7,186 bases of DNA from contig JBFELU010000097.1 in the NCBI GenBank assembly GCA_041551965.1, positions 1 to 7,186 of the forward strand, written 5' to 3'. Positions 1-6,881 of this stretch are shown one piece after another. Under the pieces are notes generated by a model that was not told the DNA's origin, ran no database searches, and saw only the letters and a list, made by a program, of their open reading frames with translations. Position 1 is the stretch's first letter, and the number at the start of each line of letters is the position of its first letter. The DNA is from JBFELU01 sp041551965. GTDB lineage: Bacteria; Actinomycetota; Acidimicrobiia; Spongiisociales; UBA11373. The position numbers were made by a program, and so were the translations under genes.

Positions 1-40
1 CGGGAGACCGACATCGGTCGGTCGATCTTCCGGTCTCCCG
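1..40. repeat. Perfect 10-base inverted repeat inside the cytochrome b coding region
   Basis: CGGGAGACCG (1-10) and CGGTCTCCCG (31-40) are exact reverse complements with 20 bases between them. A second, mutually exclusive hairpin, ACCGAC (7-12) with GTCGGT (17-22), overlaps the left arm. Both lie in translated sequence (codons for RETDIGRSIFRSPE), so they may be incidental to GC-rich codon use. The left arm begins at the window edge and may extend beyond it. Confidence 0.5.
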
Positions 41-708
41 AGCGGGTCACCGAGCGGGATCGAGCCGCCGGGCACTGGTCGAACTTCCTGCTGCACATCT
101 ACCCGGTCAAGGTGCGCCGCAAGGAACTCACCTTCCGATACAGCTGGTTCCTCGGGGCGATGTCGCTCACCCTCTTCGTCTCGCTCGTCGTGTCGGGCGT
201 CTATCTCATGTTCTTCTACGTGCCCTCTCCCATCACCGCGTACGGCGACATCCAGAGCCTTCAGACTGAGGTGGCATTCGGGCAGTACATCCGCAACGTG
301 CATCGATGGTCGGCCCATCTGATGGTCCTGGCGGTGGCCGCCCACATGGCACGGGTCTTCTATCGCGGCGCCTACAAGCCCCCCCGGGAGTTCAATTGGG
401 TGGTCGGCGTGGTGCTGTTGCTCCTGACGCTGCTGATGTCGTTCACCGGCTACCTGCTGCCGTGGGATCAGCTGGCCTACTGGGCCGTCACGGTGGGGAC
501 GTCGATGGCCGGCTTCGTGCCCCTGATCGGAGACACCGTGAGTGACATGCTCGTGGGTGGGCCCCAGGTGGGCTCGGCGACGCTGTTGCGCTTCTACGTC
601 TTGCACGTGGCGATCCTCCCGGCCGCGATCGTGGTGCTGCTGGCGGTGCATCTCTGGAGATGGCGGAAGGACGCCATGCTCGACACCGGGGAGACCGAAG
701 ATGTCTGA
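1..708 (+). CDS. Cytochrome b N-terminal half (b6-like) of a quinol:cytochrome c reductase, 5' partial
   Basis: This is the heme-carrying half of the cytochrome b of a bc/b6f-type complex, a membrane protein that binds two b hemes and the quinol sites. The frame is open to the first base of the window and matches the family upstream of position 112 (HWSNFLLHIYPVKVRRKE), so the GTG at 112 is internal and the true start lies outside. There are 235 codons here before the TGA. Counting window codons, helix B carries His101 (in RNVHRW) and His115 (in AAHMARVF). Helix D carries His202 (in FYVLH) and His217 (in AVHLWRW). These match the four axial heme ligands. Helix D has 14 residues between its histidines, as in cytochrome b6, rather than 13 as in mitochondrial b. 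GYLLPWDQ and YWAVTVGT are family signatures. Phe50 sits where b6 has the heme-ci cysteine. The last eight bases overlap the next gene, which supplies the rest of cytochrome b. Confidence 0.93.
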   Translation, partial: RETDIGRSIFRSPERVTERDRAAGHWSNFLLHIYPVKVRRKELTFRYSWFLGAMSLTLFVSLVVSGVYLMFFYVPSPITAYGDIQSLQTEVAFGQYIRNVHRWSAHLMVLAVAAHMARVFYRGAYKPPREFNWVVGVVLLLLTLLMSFTGYLLPWDQLAYWAVTVGTSMAGFVPLIGDTVSDMLVGGPQVGSATLLRFYVLHVAILPAAIVVLLAVHLWRWRKDAMLDTGETEDV

Positions 709-1216
709 TCCGAAGGTCGTCGGCGGCCGGCGCTTGCTGGGCATCGTTCCCGGGAAGCCGGCGACGGGCGATCGCAAGGTGCCCGACGAGCAGGACCTCG
801 TCATGGTTTGGCCCCACCTCATCGTGCGCCATGCCGTCATCGCCGTCGGGACGCTGTTGCTCGTCTTGGTGCTGGCGCTGCTCTTCGACGCCCCGCTGCG
901 GGAGATCGCCAACCCATCCAACACCCCGAACCCGGAGAAGGCTCCCTGGTACTTCGCCGCGCTCCAGGAGCTGCTCTCATGGTTCCACCCGATGGTGGCC
1001 GGCATACTGGTACCCACGGCGATCGTCGTCGGGATGCTGGCTCTGCCCTACATCGACCGGAATCCACGTCTCAGTCCCCGGTTCCGCAAGGTGGCCGTGA
1101 TGACGTTCACGGTGTTCCTGGTGGTGTGGATCGTGCTCACGATCATCGGTTTTGCCTTCCGGGGCCCGAACTGGGGGTGGGTGTGGCCCTGGGAGGAATG
1201 GCATGGTGAGCTGTGA
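701..1216 (+). CDS. Cytochrome b C-terminal half (subunit IV-like) of the quinol:cytochrome c reductase
   Basis: A 171-residue membrane protein that completes cytochrome b, forming part of the Qo quinol-oxidation pocket, like PetD (subunit IV) in b6f. The ATG at 701 overlaps the previous stop by eight bases and has a GGGGAG seven bases upstream. Although the frame is open further upstream, that part is out-of-frame cytochrome b sequence and is not used. Three hydrophobic helices are visible at about residues 43-62, 94-114 and 132-152, matching the three-helix layout of subunit IV. The segment NPSNTPNPEKAPWYFAALQE (71-90) is the family signature. The Qo motif reads A81-P82-W83-Y84 instead of the usual PEWY. 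The protein ends with an unusually Trp-rich tail (FRGPNWGWVWPWEEW). The next gene starts inside its stop codon (GTGA overlap). The family is clear. The exact subunit name varies between databases, so no symbol is given. Confidence 0.9.
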   Translation: MSDPKVVGGRRLLGIVPGKPATGDRKVPDEQDLVMVWPHLIVRHAVIAVGTLLLVLVLALLFDAPLREIANPSNTPNPEKAPWYFAALQELLSWFHPMVAGILVPTAIVVGMLALPYIDRNPRLSPRFRKVAVMTFTVFLVVWIVLTIIGFAFRGPNWGWVWPWEEWHGEL

Positions 1217-1710
1217 GTGAGCTCGATCGCCGCCAGTTCCTGAGCCGCTCCTGGAAGTGGGGGCTGGGCTTCATCGGTGTCGCCGGGGCGTGGACCAGTT
1301 GGGATCTCCTCCGGCCGGGCACGCCCACCGGCTTCGGCGGCGTGGTGCGGACCGTGGCCGCCGACGAGGTCCCCGAGGACGGCGTGACCGCCGTCCGAGC
1401 CGCCCGCGCCTATCTGACGAAGCACGAGGGTGAGGTGGTCGCCCTCGCCGAGAAGTGCCCTCATCTCGGGTGCCGGGTGTCCTGGTGCGAGTCCTCCGGC
1501 GAGTTCGAGTGCCCCTGCCACGGGTCGGTGTTCAACCGTTTGGGCGAACACCGAGCCGGCCCGTCGCCGCGGGGCATGGACCGCTTCTCGGTGGTGCTGG
1601 AGGACGGGATCGTGAACGTCGACACCGGATCGGTGGAGGAGGGCGCCTCTCCGGGTTCCGAATCGATCGACGAGCCGAAGCGCGGTCCTTCATGCGAAGG
1701 CGGTCACTGA
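1213..1710 (+). CDS. Rieske [2Fe-2S] iron-sulfur protein of the quinol:cytochrome c reductase
   Basis: A 165-residue Rieske protein that accepts one electron from quinol at the Qo site and passes it on to cytochrome c. The GTG start at 1213 overlaps the preceding TGA by four bases. Residues 6-11 (RRQFLS) form a twin-arginine motif, followed by a hydrophobic stretch (about 17-33). This suggests Tat export of the folded cluster protein with the helix kept as a membrane anchor, as is known for the family. Box I is C82-P-H84-L-G-C87 and box II is C100-P-C102-H103-G-S. By homology C82, H84, C100 and H103 bind the cluster and C87-C102 form the stabilising disulfide. The Pro loop (GPSPRGMDRF, about 116-125) is also present. 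The C-terminal 25 or so residues are polar and low in complexity and look like a dispensable tail. The Cys in CEGGH near the end is not part of the known cluster set. Confidence 0.94.
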   Translation: MSELDRRQFLSRSWKWGLGFIGVAGAWTSWDLLRPGTPTGFGGVVRTVAADEVPEDGVTAVRAARAYLTKHEGEVVALAEKCPHLGCRVSWCESSGEFECPCHGSVFNRLGEHRAGPSPRGMDRFSVVLEDGIVNVDTGSVEEGASPGSESIDEPKRGPSCEGGH

Positions 1711-2480
1711 TGCCGGAGCGGCCTGCCGACACCGATCTCGAACGGTCCACCAATCGGTGGCTCACCTGGGGTCTTGTGATGATCGCAGCCGCCGTGCTCG
1801 CCTTCCCGCTCTATCGCCTCTACGAGCCCTCCAGCCGCGGAGAGGCTCGCGAGGTCCATCTGGCATCGCTGGCCGATCAGGGGGCCGCCCTCTACCGGGC
1901 GAACTGTGCTTCCTGCCACGGGGCCGATGGTCTCGGGGGTGTCGGTCCGGCCCTCAACGCCAAGCAGTTCCTCTCCGATGCCGATGACGAGCAGATCCGC
2001 CAGCTCATCGCCGTCGGAGTGCCGGGATCGGCAATGGGGGCTTATTCACTCGATTTCGGAGGTGCCCTCACTCTGGAGCAGATCGATGCGCTCGCGGTGT
2101 TCCTCCGCTCTTTGGAGGAGACCGCGGCCGACTTCCCGGGTTGGCGTGACCCGCTCAACAACGTTCCGGTGGCCTTGCCGCCCACCACGATGCCGGTGCC
2201 CGTCGAGGAGGACGAAGACGAGGAGGAGGCGGTGGACGGCGACCCGGTGGCGAGGGGCGAGGCGATCTTCGCCGCCAACTGCAGCGCGTGCCACGGGGCC
2301 GATCTCGGGGGGATGGCGGGGCCGGCACTCGGTCCCGGGTCGAACTCCGTCACCCTCCCCGATGAGGAGCTCGTCGCCGCGATCGCCGGCGGGCGCAACG
2401 CCATGCCGGCGTTCGCCGGTGTTCTCGAAGCCGAAGAGATCGCGGCTGTGATCGCCTACCTGCGCGACGCTCAGGGATAG
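1710..2480 (+). CDS. Membrane-anchored diheme cytochrome c, electron acceptor of the bc complex
   Basis: A 256-residue protein with an uncleaved-looking N-terminal membrane helix (about 19-36) and two tandem class I cytochrome c domains facing the outside. Domain 1 has C66-A-S-C69-H70 and a likely distal ligand Met109. Domain 2 has C191-S-A-C194-H195 and a likely distal ligand Met232 (GGRNAMPAFAG). The domains are joined by a proline-rich stretch and a very acidic linker (E166-E173, eight acidic residues in a row), probably a flexible hinge. By position it takes electrons from the Rieske centre and feeds a terminal oxidase. The chosen ATG (1710) overlaps the preceding TGA by one base and has GAAGGCGG upstream. 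An in-frame ATG at 1692 would add six residues (MRRRSL) and cannot be excluded. Actinobacterial QcrC, by contrast, has its anchor at the C-terminus, so I do not use that name. Confidence 0.92.
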   Translation: MPERPADTDLERSTNRWLTWGLVMIAAAVLAFPLYRLYEPSSRGEAREVHLASLADQGAALYRANCASCHGADGLGGVGPALNAKQFLSDADDEQIRQLIAVGVPGSAMGAYSLDFGGALTLEQIDALAVFLRSLEETAADFPGWRDPLNNVPVALPPTTMPVPVEEDEDEEEAVDGDPVARGEAIFAANCSACHGADLGGMAGPALGPGSNSVTLPDEELVAAIAGGRNAMPAFAGVLEAEEIAAVIAYLRDAQG

Positions 2481-2486
2481 GAGAGG
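2479..2486 (+). promoter_or_regulatory. Strong Shine-Dalgarno-like sequence ahead of the aminopeptidase gene
   Basis: AGGAGAGG overlaps the stop codon of the diheme cytochrome c gene and closely resembles the anti-16S complement. A start codon would be expected about 5-9 bases downstream, at roughly 2489-2493. The in-frame codon there is GTC (2490), not a standard start. The nearest in-frame near-standard codon is CTG at 2520. This makes the site worth noting because it bears on where the aminopeptidase begins. Confidence 0.45.
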
Positions 2487-2519
2487 GTCGTCGAACCGGC
2501 AGCCGTCGCCCGGGATCGC

Positions 2520-5039
2520 CTGAGCCTCGAAGAGGCTGAACGTCGCGCCGGCCAGATCGGTGCCGTCTCGTACAACCTCGAGATCGATCTCGAGCCCGGC
2601 GCCAAGACCTTTCGCGGTGAGGTGACGATCTCGTTCGAGTATCGGGGGCCCGGGGACACGTTCGTGGAATGGACGGGGGGTCGCATCGACGACTTCGTTC
2701 TCAACGGCGTCGACGGCGAACCCCCGTGGGATGGGCGGCGCATCACGCTTCCCGGCGGTCGGCTGCGGCCCGAGAACGAACTGCGGATCTCCTTCGAGCG
2801 AAGGTACGACCGCACCGGGGAGGGCTTCCACCAATTCGTCGATCCCGAGGACGGCTCCGAGTACCTCTACACCCAATTCGAGCCGTACTCGGCCCACCGC
2901 CTCTTCCCGTGCTTCGATCAGCCCGACCTCAAGGCGATCTATCGGCTGGCCGTCACGGCGCCTGCCGACTGGGCCGTGGTGTCGGCCGGGGCCGAGATCG
3001 ATCGCGAGGAATCGGTGGACGGCCGGATGCGCCGGGTGTTTGCCGAGACCCCTCCGTTCAGCACCTACCTGTTCTCGATCTGTGCCGGCCCGTTTGCCTC
3101 GGTGCACGGCGAGCACCGGGGCATACCGCTCGGTCTCTACTGCCGGGCATCGTTGATCGAGCATCTCGACGCCGACGACATCTGGGCGGTGACGAAGGCC
3201 GGGATCGACTACTTCTCGGAGTTCTTCGACGAGCCCTACCCCTTCGGGAAGTACGACCAGTTGTTCGTGCCGGAGTTCAACTGGGGCGGCATGGAGAACG
3301 TGGCGGCGGTGACGTATACCGACACCGTCGTGTTTCGCGACCCACCCACCGAGGACCAACTGACCAGGCGGGCCGAATACCTCCTCCACGAGCTGGCCCA
3401 CATGTGGTTCGGCGACCTGGTGACGCTGCAATGGTGGAGCGACCTGTGGCTGAACGAGAGCTTTGCGTCCTATGTGGCCTACGCCGCTCTCGATCACGGG
3501 GGCCGTTACCCCGCCGTCTGGCAGGACTTCCACTTCCGGATGAAGCTGTGGGCCTACCGTGAGGATCAACTGCCGACCACGCATCGCATTGCCGACGACG
3601 TGCCCAGCACCGACGAGACCTTCCTCAACTTCGACGGGATCACCTACGGGAAGGGTGCGGCGGTGCTCAAGCAGATGGTCGCCGCCATCGGCGAGGAGGC
3701 CTTCCGGGAGGGTATGCGCCTCTACTTCCGTCGGCATCGATTCGGCAACGCCACCCTTGCCGACTTTCTCGCCGCGCTCCAGGAGGGTGCCGGGATCGAC
3801 CTGGTGCATTGGGCGGCGCGATGGCTGCGAGCCCCGTCGCTCAACACGATCTCGGTTGATTGGGCCGTCGCCGGGGATTCGGTGACGCGGTTCGAGCTCG
3901 TGCAGACCGCGCCCGACGAACACCCGACCCTCCGGCCCCATCACCTCGAGGTGGCGCTCATCGACGGCGACGATTCGGTTCGCGTGCTGCCGGTGACCCT
4001 CGAGGACGCTCGCCGGGGCGTCGACGCGGTCGTCGGGTCGCAGGCACCCGCCTTCGTCTACCCGAACCACGGCGACCACGGCTACGCCAAGGTGGCCCTC
4101 GACCCGGTCTCGATCGGATGGGCGAAGGAGAGGCTCGGGTCGGTCGAGCATCCGCTGCTTCGCCAGCAAGTGTGGGCTTCGCTCTGGGACATGGTGCGCG
4201 ACCGGGGACTCAGCTCACTCGAGTACCTGGCTCTCGTCGAGGATCATCTCGTCACCGAGCCGTCGCTGCCGATGGTGCGCATGGTGACCGCAACTGCGGC
4301 CGGGGCGATCGGGCGTTATGTGCCGGAGGGGACCATCGATGCCGCCGTGGGCGGCTTCGTCGCGGCCGCCCGCCGGGCCATCGACGCCGCACCTCCCGGT
4401 GACCTGCGAGTCACCTGGGCCCGGGCGCTCGTCGGAGTCGCCTCGACCCCGGATACGGTCCGGATCGCCGCCGGGATCGTCGATTCGCCGCCGGAGGGTC
4501 TGGCGATCGATCAGGACATGCGATGGGCGGTGGCGGTGGCGATGGCCGCCCTCGGGGACGAGGCCGCCGATGAGCGGTTGGCGGGGGAGCGTTCGAGGGA
4601 TCCCAGCGACCGGGGAGCCCGAGCGGTGGAGCGGGCCGCCGCCGCCCACCCTGTTCGGGAGGCCAAGGATCGGGTGTGGGAGCGCCTCCACGGTCAGGGG
4701 TACGAATCGCTGCACCTCGCCCTGGCCGCCGCCTCGGGATTCTGGGTGCGGCGGCAACGCGAGCTCCTCGAGCCGTTCGTGCGTCGTTTCTTCGAGGGAC
4801 TGCCGGCCCTGTTCACCGAATGGGAAGTGGAGGCGGCTCGGGGGTACTGGCGCTCGTTCTACCCCGCCTACCGGATCGAAGCCTCCACCGGCGACCACCT
4901 CCGGGGATTGCTTGCTCAAGACGACCTCGGCCCGATTCTCCGACGGGTGCTGACCGAGGCCGTACACGACTTGGAGCGCTCGCTCGCCTGTCGCGCCTTC
5001 GCGGCCCAGATCGAACGCCCCTCCGAGACCGCCGGGTAA
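2520..5039 (+). CDS. pepN: M1-family zinc aminopeptidase N
   Basis: A probably cytoplasmic enzyme that removes N-terminal residues from peptides. Numbered from the CTG at 2520 it has 839 residues, close to the usual actinobacterial PepN length. The N-terminal beta domain contains the substrate-binding QFEP (119-122) and the PCFDQPDLKA signature. The catalytic domain has GGMEN (256-260), the zinc motif H290-E-L-A-H294 with the third ligand Glu313 exactly 18 residues on (NESFASY), and the catalytic Tyr376 (ITYGKGAAV). The C-terminal third (from about residue 510) is the helical ERAP1-like domain. The first standard start codon is GTG 2622, but the in-frame sequence before it (SLEEAERRAGQIGAVSYNLE) clearly matches the conserved N-terminus of the family, so the protein must start earlier. 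The frame is open back to the TAG at 2478 with no ATG, GTG or TTG. CTG 2520 is therefore a provisional start. Automatic callers would give 2622. Confidence 0.9.
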   Translation: MSLEEAERRAGQIGAVSYNLEIDLEPGAKTFRGEVTISFEYRGPGDTFVEWTGGRIDDFVLNGVDGEPPWDGRRITLPGGRLRPENELRISFERRYDRTGEGFHQFVDPEDGSEYLYTQFEPYSAHRLFPCFDQPDLKAIYRLAVTAPADWAVVSAGAEIDREESVDGRMRRVFAETPPFSTYLFSICAGPFASVHGEHRGIPLGLYCRASLIEHLDADDIWAVTKAGIDYFSEFFDEPYPFGKYDQLFVPEFNWGGMENVAAVTYTDTVVFRDPPTEDQLTRRAEYLLHELAHMWFGDLVTLQWWSDLWLNESFASYVAYAALDHGGRYPAVWQDFHFRMKLWAYREDQLPTTHRIADDVPSTDETFLNFDGITYGKGAAVLKQMVAAIGEEAFREGMRLYFRRHRFGNATLADFLAALQEGAGIDLVHWAARWLRAPSLNTISVDWAVAGDSVTRFELVQTAPDEHPTLRPHHLEVALIDGDDSVRVLPVTLEDARRGVDAVVGSQAPAFVYPNHGDHGYAKVALDPVSIGWAKERLGSVEHPLLRQQVWASLWDMVRDRGLSSLEYLALVEDHLVTEPSLPMVRMVTATAAGAIGRYVPEGTIDAAVGGFVAAARRAIDAAPPGDLRVTWARALVGVASTPDTVRIAAGIVDSPPEGLAIDQDMRWAVAVAMAALGDEAADERLAGERSRDPSDRGARAVERAAAAHPVREAKDRVWERLHGQGYESLHLALAAASGFWVRRQRELLEPFVRRFFEGLPALFTEWEVEAARGYWRSFYPAYRIEASTGDHLRGLLAQDDLGPILRRVLTEAVHDLERSLACRAFAAQIERPSETAG

Positions 5040-5049
5040 GCTCCCCGCC

Positions 5050-5295
5050 ATGTTCCACTTCGCCCAGGTCACCGACGAGATCGTCGAGCGTGTTCCCGAG
5101 GACGTGCGTGACCGAGTCGAAGAGATCGCCGAGACGGTCGAGGCCAATCCGACCTTGGCCGCAATCCTCATCGGCGTGGGCGTCATCACCGCCCTCATCT
5201 TTCTCTGGGGGGTCGTCAAGCAGGCATTCAAGGCGGCGATCGTGGGAGCGATCCTCAGCGCCGGCGCCTGGTACTGGTACTTCAATATCCAGTAA
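5050..5295 (+). CDS. Small two-helix membrane protein of unknown function
   Basis: I do not recognise this 81-residue protein. Residues 8-33 form an acidic, likely amphipathic helix (repeated Val/Ile with Glu/Asp/Arg). This is followed by a hydrophobic helix at about 35-56, a short basic linker (K57, K61) and a second hydrophobic helix at about 62-78 that ends in an aromatic cluster (WYWYF). By the positive-inside rule the linker would face the cytoplasm and both ends the outside, but with so few charges this is weak. The gene lies 10 bases after pepN and its stop overlaps the serA start (TAATG), so it is probably cotranscribed with serA and translationally coupled to it. ATG 5050 has only a weak upstream ribosome-binding match. 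That the frame is real is supported by the coherent hydropathy pattern and the snug fit between two certain genes. Confidence 0.72.
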   Translation: MFHFAQVTDEIVERVPEDVRDRVEEIAETVEANPTLAAILIGVGVITALIFLWGVVKQAFKAAIVGAILSAGAWYWYFNIQ

Positions 5296-6881
5296 TGGAC
5301 GCCGACCTTCCCCTCGTCGTCGTCGCCGAACCGATCGCCGAAGCGGGCATCGAGCTCCTGCGGGACCACGCCCGGGTCGAGAAGGTGTCGGATCGAAGCG
5401 AACTCCTGGATGTCGTCGGCGATGCGATGGCCTTGATCGTCCGCTCGGCGACGCAGGTCGATTCGGAACTCATCGAGGCGGCGCCTGCGCTCAAGGTGAT
5501 CGGTCGCGCCGGCGTCGGCGTCGACAACATCGACCTGGCGGCCGCCACCGCAGCGGGGATCCTGGTCGTCAACGTGCCGCAGGCGAACGTGGTCTCGGCG
5601 GCGGAGCACACCATCGCCCTGCTGCTGTCGCAGGCGCGCCGCATCCCCGAGGCCGATCGCAGCCTCCGGGCCGGGAAGTGGGAGCGATCGTCGTTGCAGG
5701 GCATCGAACTCAACGGCAAGGTGCTCGGCATCATCGGTCTGGGCAGAGTGGGCATGATCGTGGCCCACATTGCCGCTGCGCTCGGGATGCGGATGCTGGC
5801 GTACGACCCCTACGTGGCGACGGATCGCGCCCGTCGCGTCGGCGTCGAGATGGTTGATCTGGGTCGCCTCCTCGAGGAGAGCGACTTCGTGACGATCCAC
5901 GTCCCACGGACCCGTGACACCGAGCTGCTGATCGACGAAGCGGCACTGAGGCGGGTGAAGCACGGGATCCGGATCGTCAACACCGCCCGGGGCGGCATCG
6001 TGGACGAAGCGGCGCTGGCCGACGCGGTGCGTGATGGGCGGGTCGCGGGGGCCGCCCTCGACGTGTTCTCGACGGAGCCCGTGGCCGAGAGCCCCCTCTT
6101 CGAGCTTCCCCAAGTGGTGGTGACCCCGCACTTGGGAGCTTCCACGGTCGAGGCCCAGGACAAAGCGGGCCTCAACGTCGCCAAGGCGGTCCTCGAGGCA
6201 CTCGAGGGGGGCCTGGTGCCGAACGCGGTGAACGTCGAGGCGGGTCTCGACGTGCCGGAGGAGACCAGGCCGTTCCTTCCGCTCGCCGAGCGTCTGGGGT
6301 CGATCTTCGTTGCCGTGGCCTCCGGCGTCCCCGATGAGTTGGTGATCCGGGTGGAGGGCCGGCTCGCTGAGGGGCCGGTCCGGCCGATCGCCCTGGCGGC
6401 GCTCAAGGGCGTGCTGTCCCGTGTCAGCGACGCCCCGATCACGTTCGTCAACGCCAGCGCCGTGGCCCGCGCTCGAGGGGTGACCGTGTTGGAAGAGGCG
6501 ACGCGCGAGAGTCCGGACTATCAATCGGTGATTCGGGTCTCCGGACGGCGTGGGCAGGAGCGTCACTCGGTGGCGGGCACCACGGTGGGTCGCAAGGGCC
6601 CGGTGATCACCGAGGCGCTCGACCACGAGGTCGAGCTCCCGATCAGCCGCCACATGCTGCTTCTCCTCAACGACGACGTCCCGGGCACGATCGGACGGGT
6701 CGGCACCTATCTCGGGGCCCAGGACATCAACATCAACGACATGGTCGTCGGTCGTTCGACCATCAGCGGAGAGGCCCAGATGATGGGTCTCAGTCTCAAC
6801 AAAGGCCTCGGAGAGGACGAGGTGCGTGGGCTGCGGGCCTTGGAGGGGGTATCACTGGCCGTCTTCGTGCAGGAGCCCTGA
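5295..6881 (+). CDS. serA: D-3-phosphoglycerate dehydrogenase (serine biosynthesis)
   Basis: A 528-residue cytoplasmic enzyme that oxidises 3-phosphoglycerate to 3-phosphohydroxypyruvate with NAD, the first step of serine synthesis. It is the long type: a substrate-binding domain split around the NAD-binding domain (about 1-315), then an allosteric-substrate-binding (ASB) domain (about 318-450) and a C-terminal ACT domain (about 453-527). The Rossmann motif is G148-L-G-R-V-G153. The catalytic set is R232 (NTARGGIVDE), E261 (LDVFSTEP) and H279 (PHLGAST), within one residue of the numbering I recall for the Mycobacterium tuberculosis enzyme. In the ACT domain D461 and N479 match serine-contacting positions. 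The equivalent of the mycobacterial serine-contacting tyrosine appears to be Asn459, by memory alignment. Serine feedback inhibition is therefore likely but could differ in strength. The ATG overlaps the preceding stop by one base and lacks a clear ribosome-binding site of its own, suggesting coupling. Confidence 0.96.
   Translation: MDADLPLVVVAEPIAEAGIELLRDHARVEKVSDRSELLDVVGDAMALIVRSATQVDSELIEAAPALKVIGRAGVGVDNIDLAAATAAGILVVNVPQANVVSAAEHTIALLLSQARRIPEADRSLRAGKWERSSLQGIELNGKVLGIIGLGRVGMIVAHIAAALGMRMLAYDPYVATDRARRVGVEMVDLGRLLEESDFVTIHVPRTRDTELLIDEAALRRVKHGIRIVNTARGGIVDEAALADAVRDGRVAGAALDVFSTEPVAESPLFELPQVVVTPHLGASTVEAQDKAGLNVAKAVLEALEGGLVPNAVNVEAGLDVPEETRPFLPLAERLGSIFVAVASGVPDELVIRVEGRLAEGPVRPIALAALKGVLSRVSDAPITFVNASAVARARGVTVLEEATRESPDYQSVIRVSGRRGQERHSVAGTTVGRKGPVITEALDHEVELPISRHMLLLLNDDVPGTIGRVGTYLGAQDININDMVVGRSTISGEAQMMGLSLNKGLGEDEVRGLRALEGVSLAVFVQEP

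Noticed and set aside
112..708. Cytochrome b starting at the GTG at 112
   Set aside because: The frame is open to the window edge and the upstream residues (HWSNFLLHIYPVK) match the family, so this GTG is an internal valine codon.
2205..2228. GA-rich run that might be a simple-sequence repeat
   Set aside because: It encodes the acidic linker of the diheme cytochrome c with mixed GAG, GAC and GAA codons. It is not a regular unit repeat.
2046..4169. A 707-codon open frame on the minus strand
   Set aside because: It lies opposite the diheme cytochrome c and aminopeptidase genes, whose frames carry intact catalytic motifs. The minus-strand product is rich in Arg, Gly, His and Pro with no recognisable domain, as expected from a GC-rich codon shadow.
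1710..5039. Cytochrome c and aminopeptidase as one split (nonsense-mutated) gene
   Set aside because: The cytochrome c ends naturally after its second heme domain and is exported, while PepN is normally cytoplasmic. No family is known to me that fuses them, so the single TAG is a genuine stop rather than a disruption.
4215..6653. An 812-codon open frame on the minus strand
   Set aside because: It runs antisense through pepN, the small membrane gene and serA. Its composition is typical of a shadow frame, it has no motif, and it has no credible start context.
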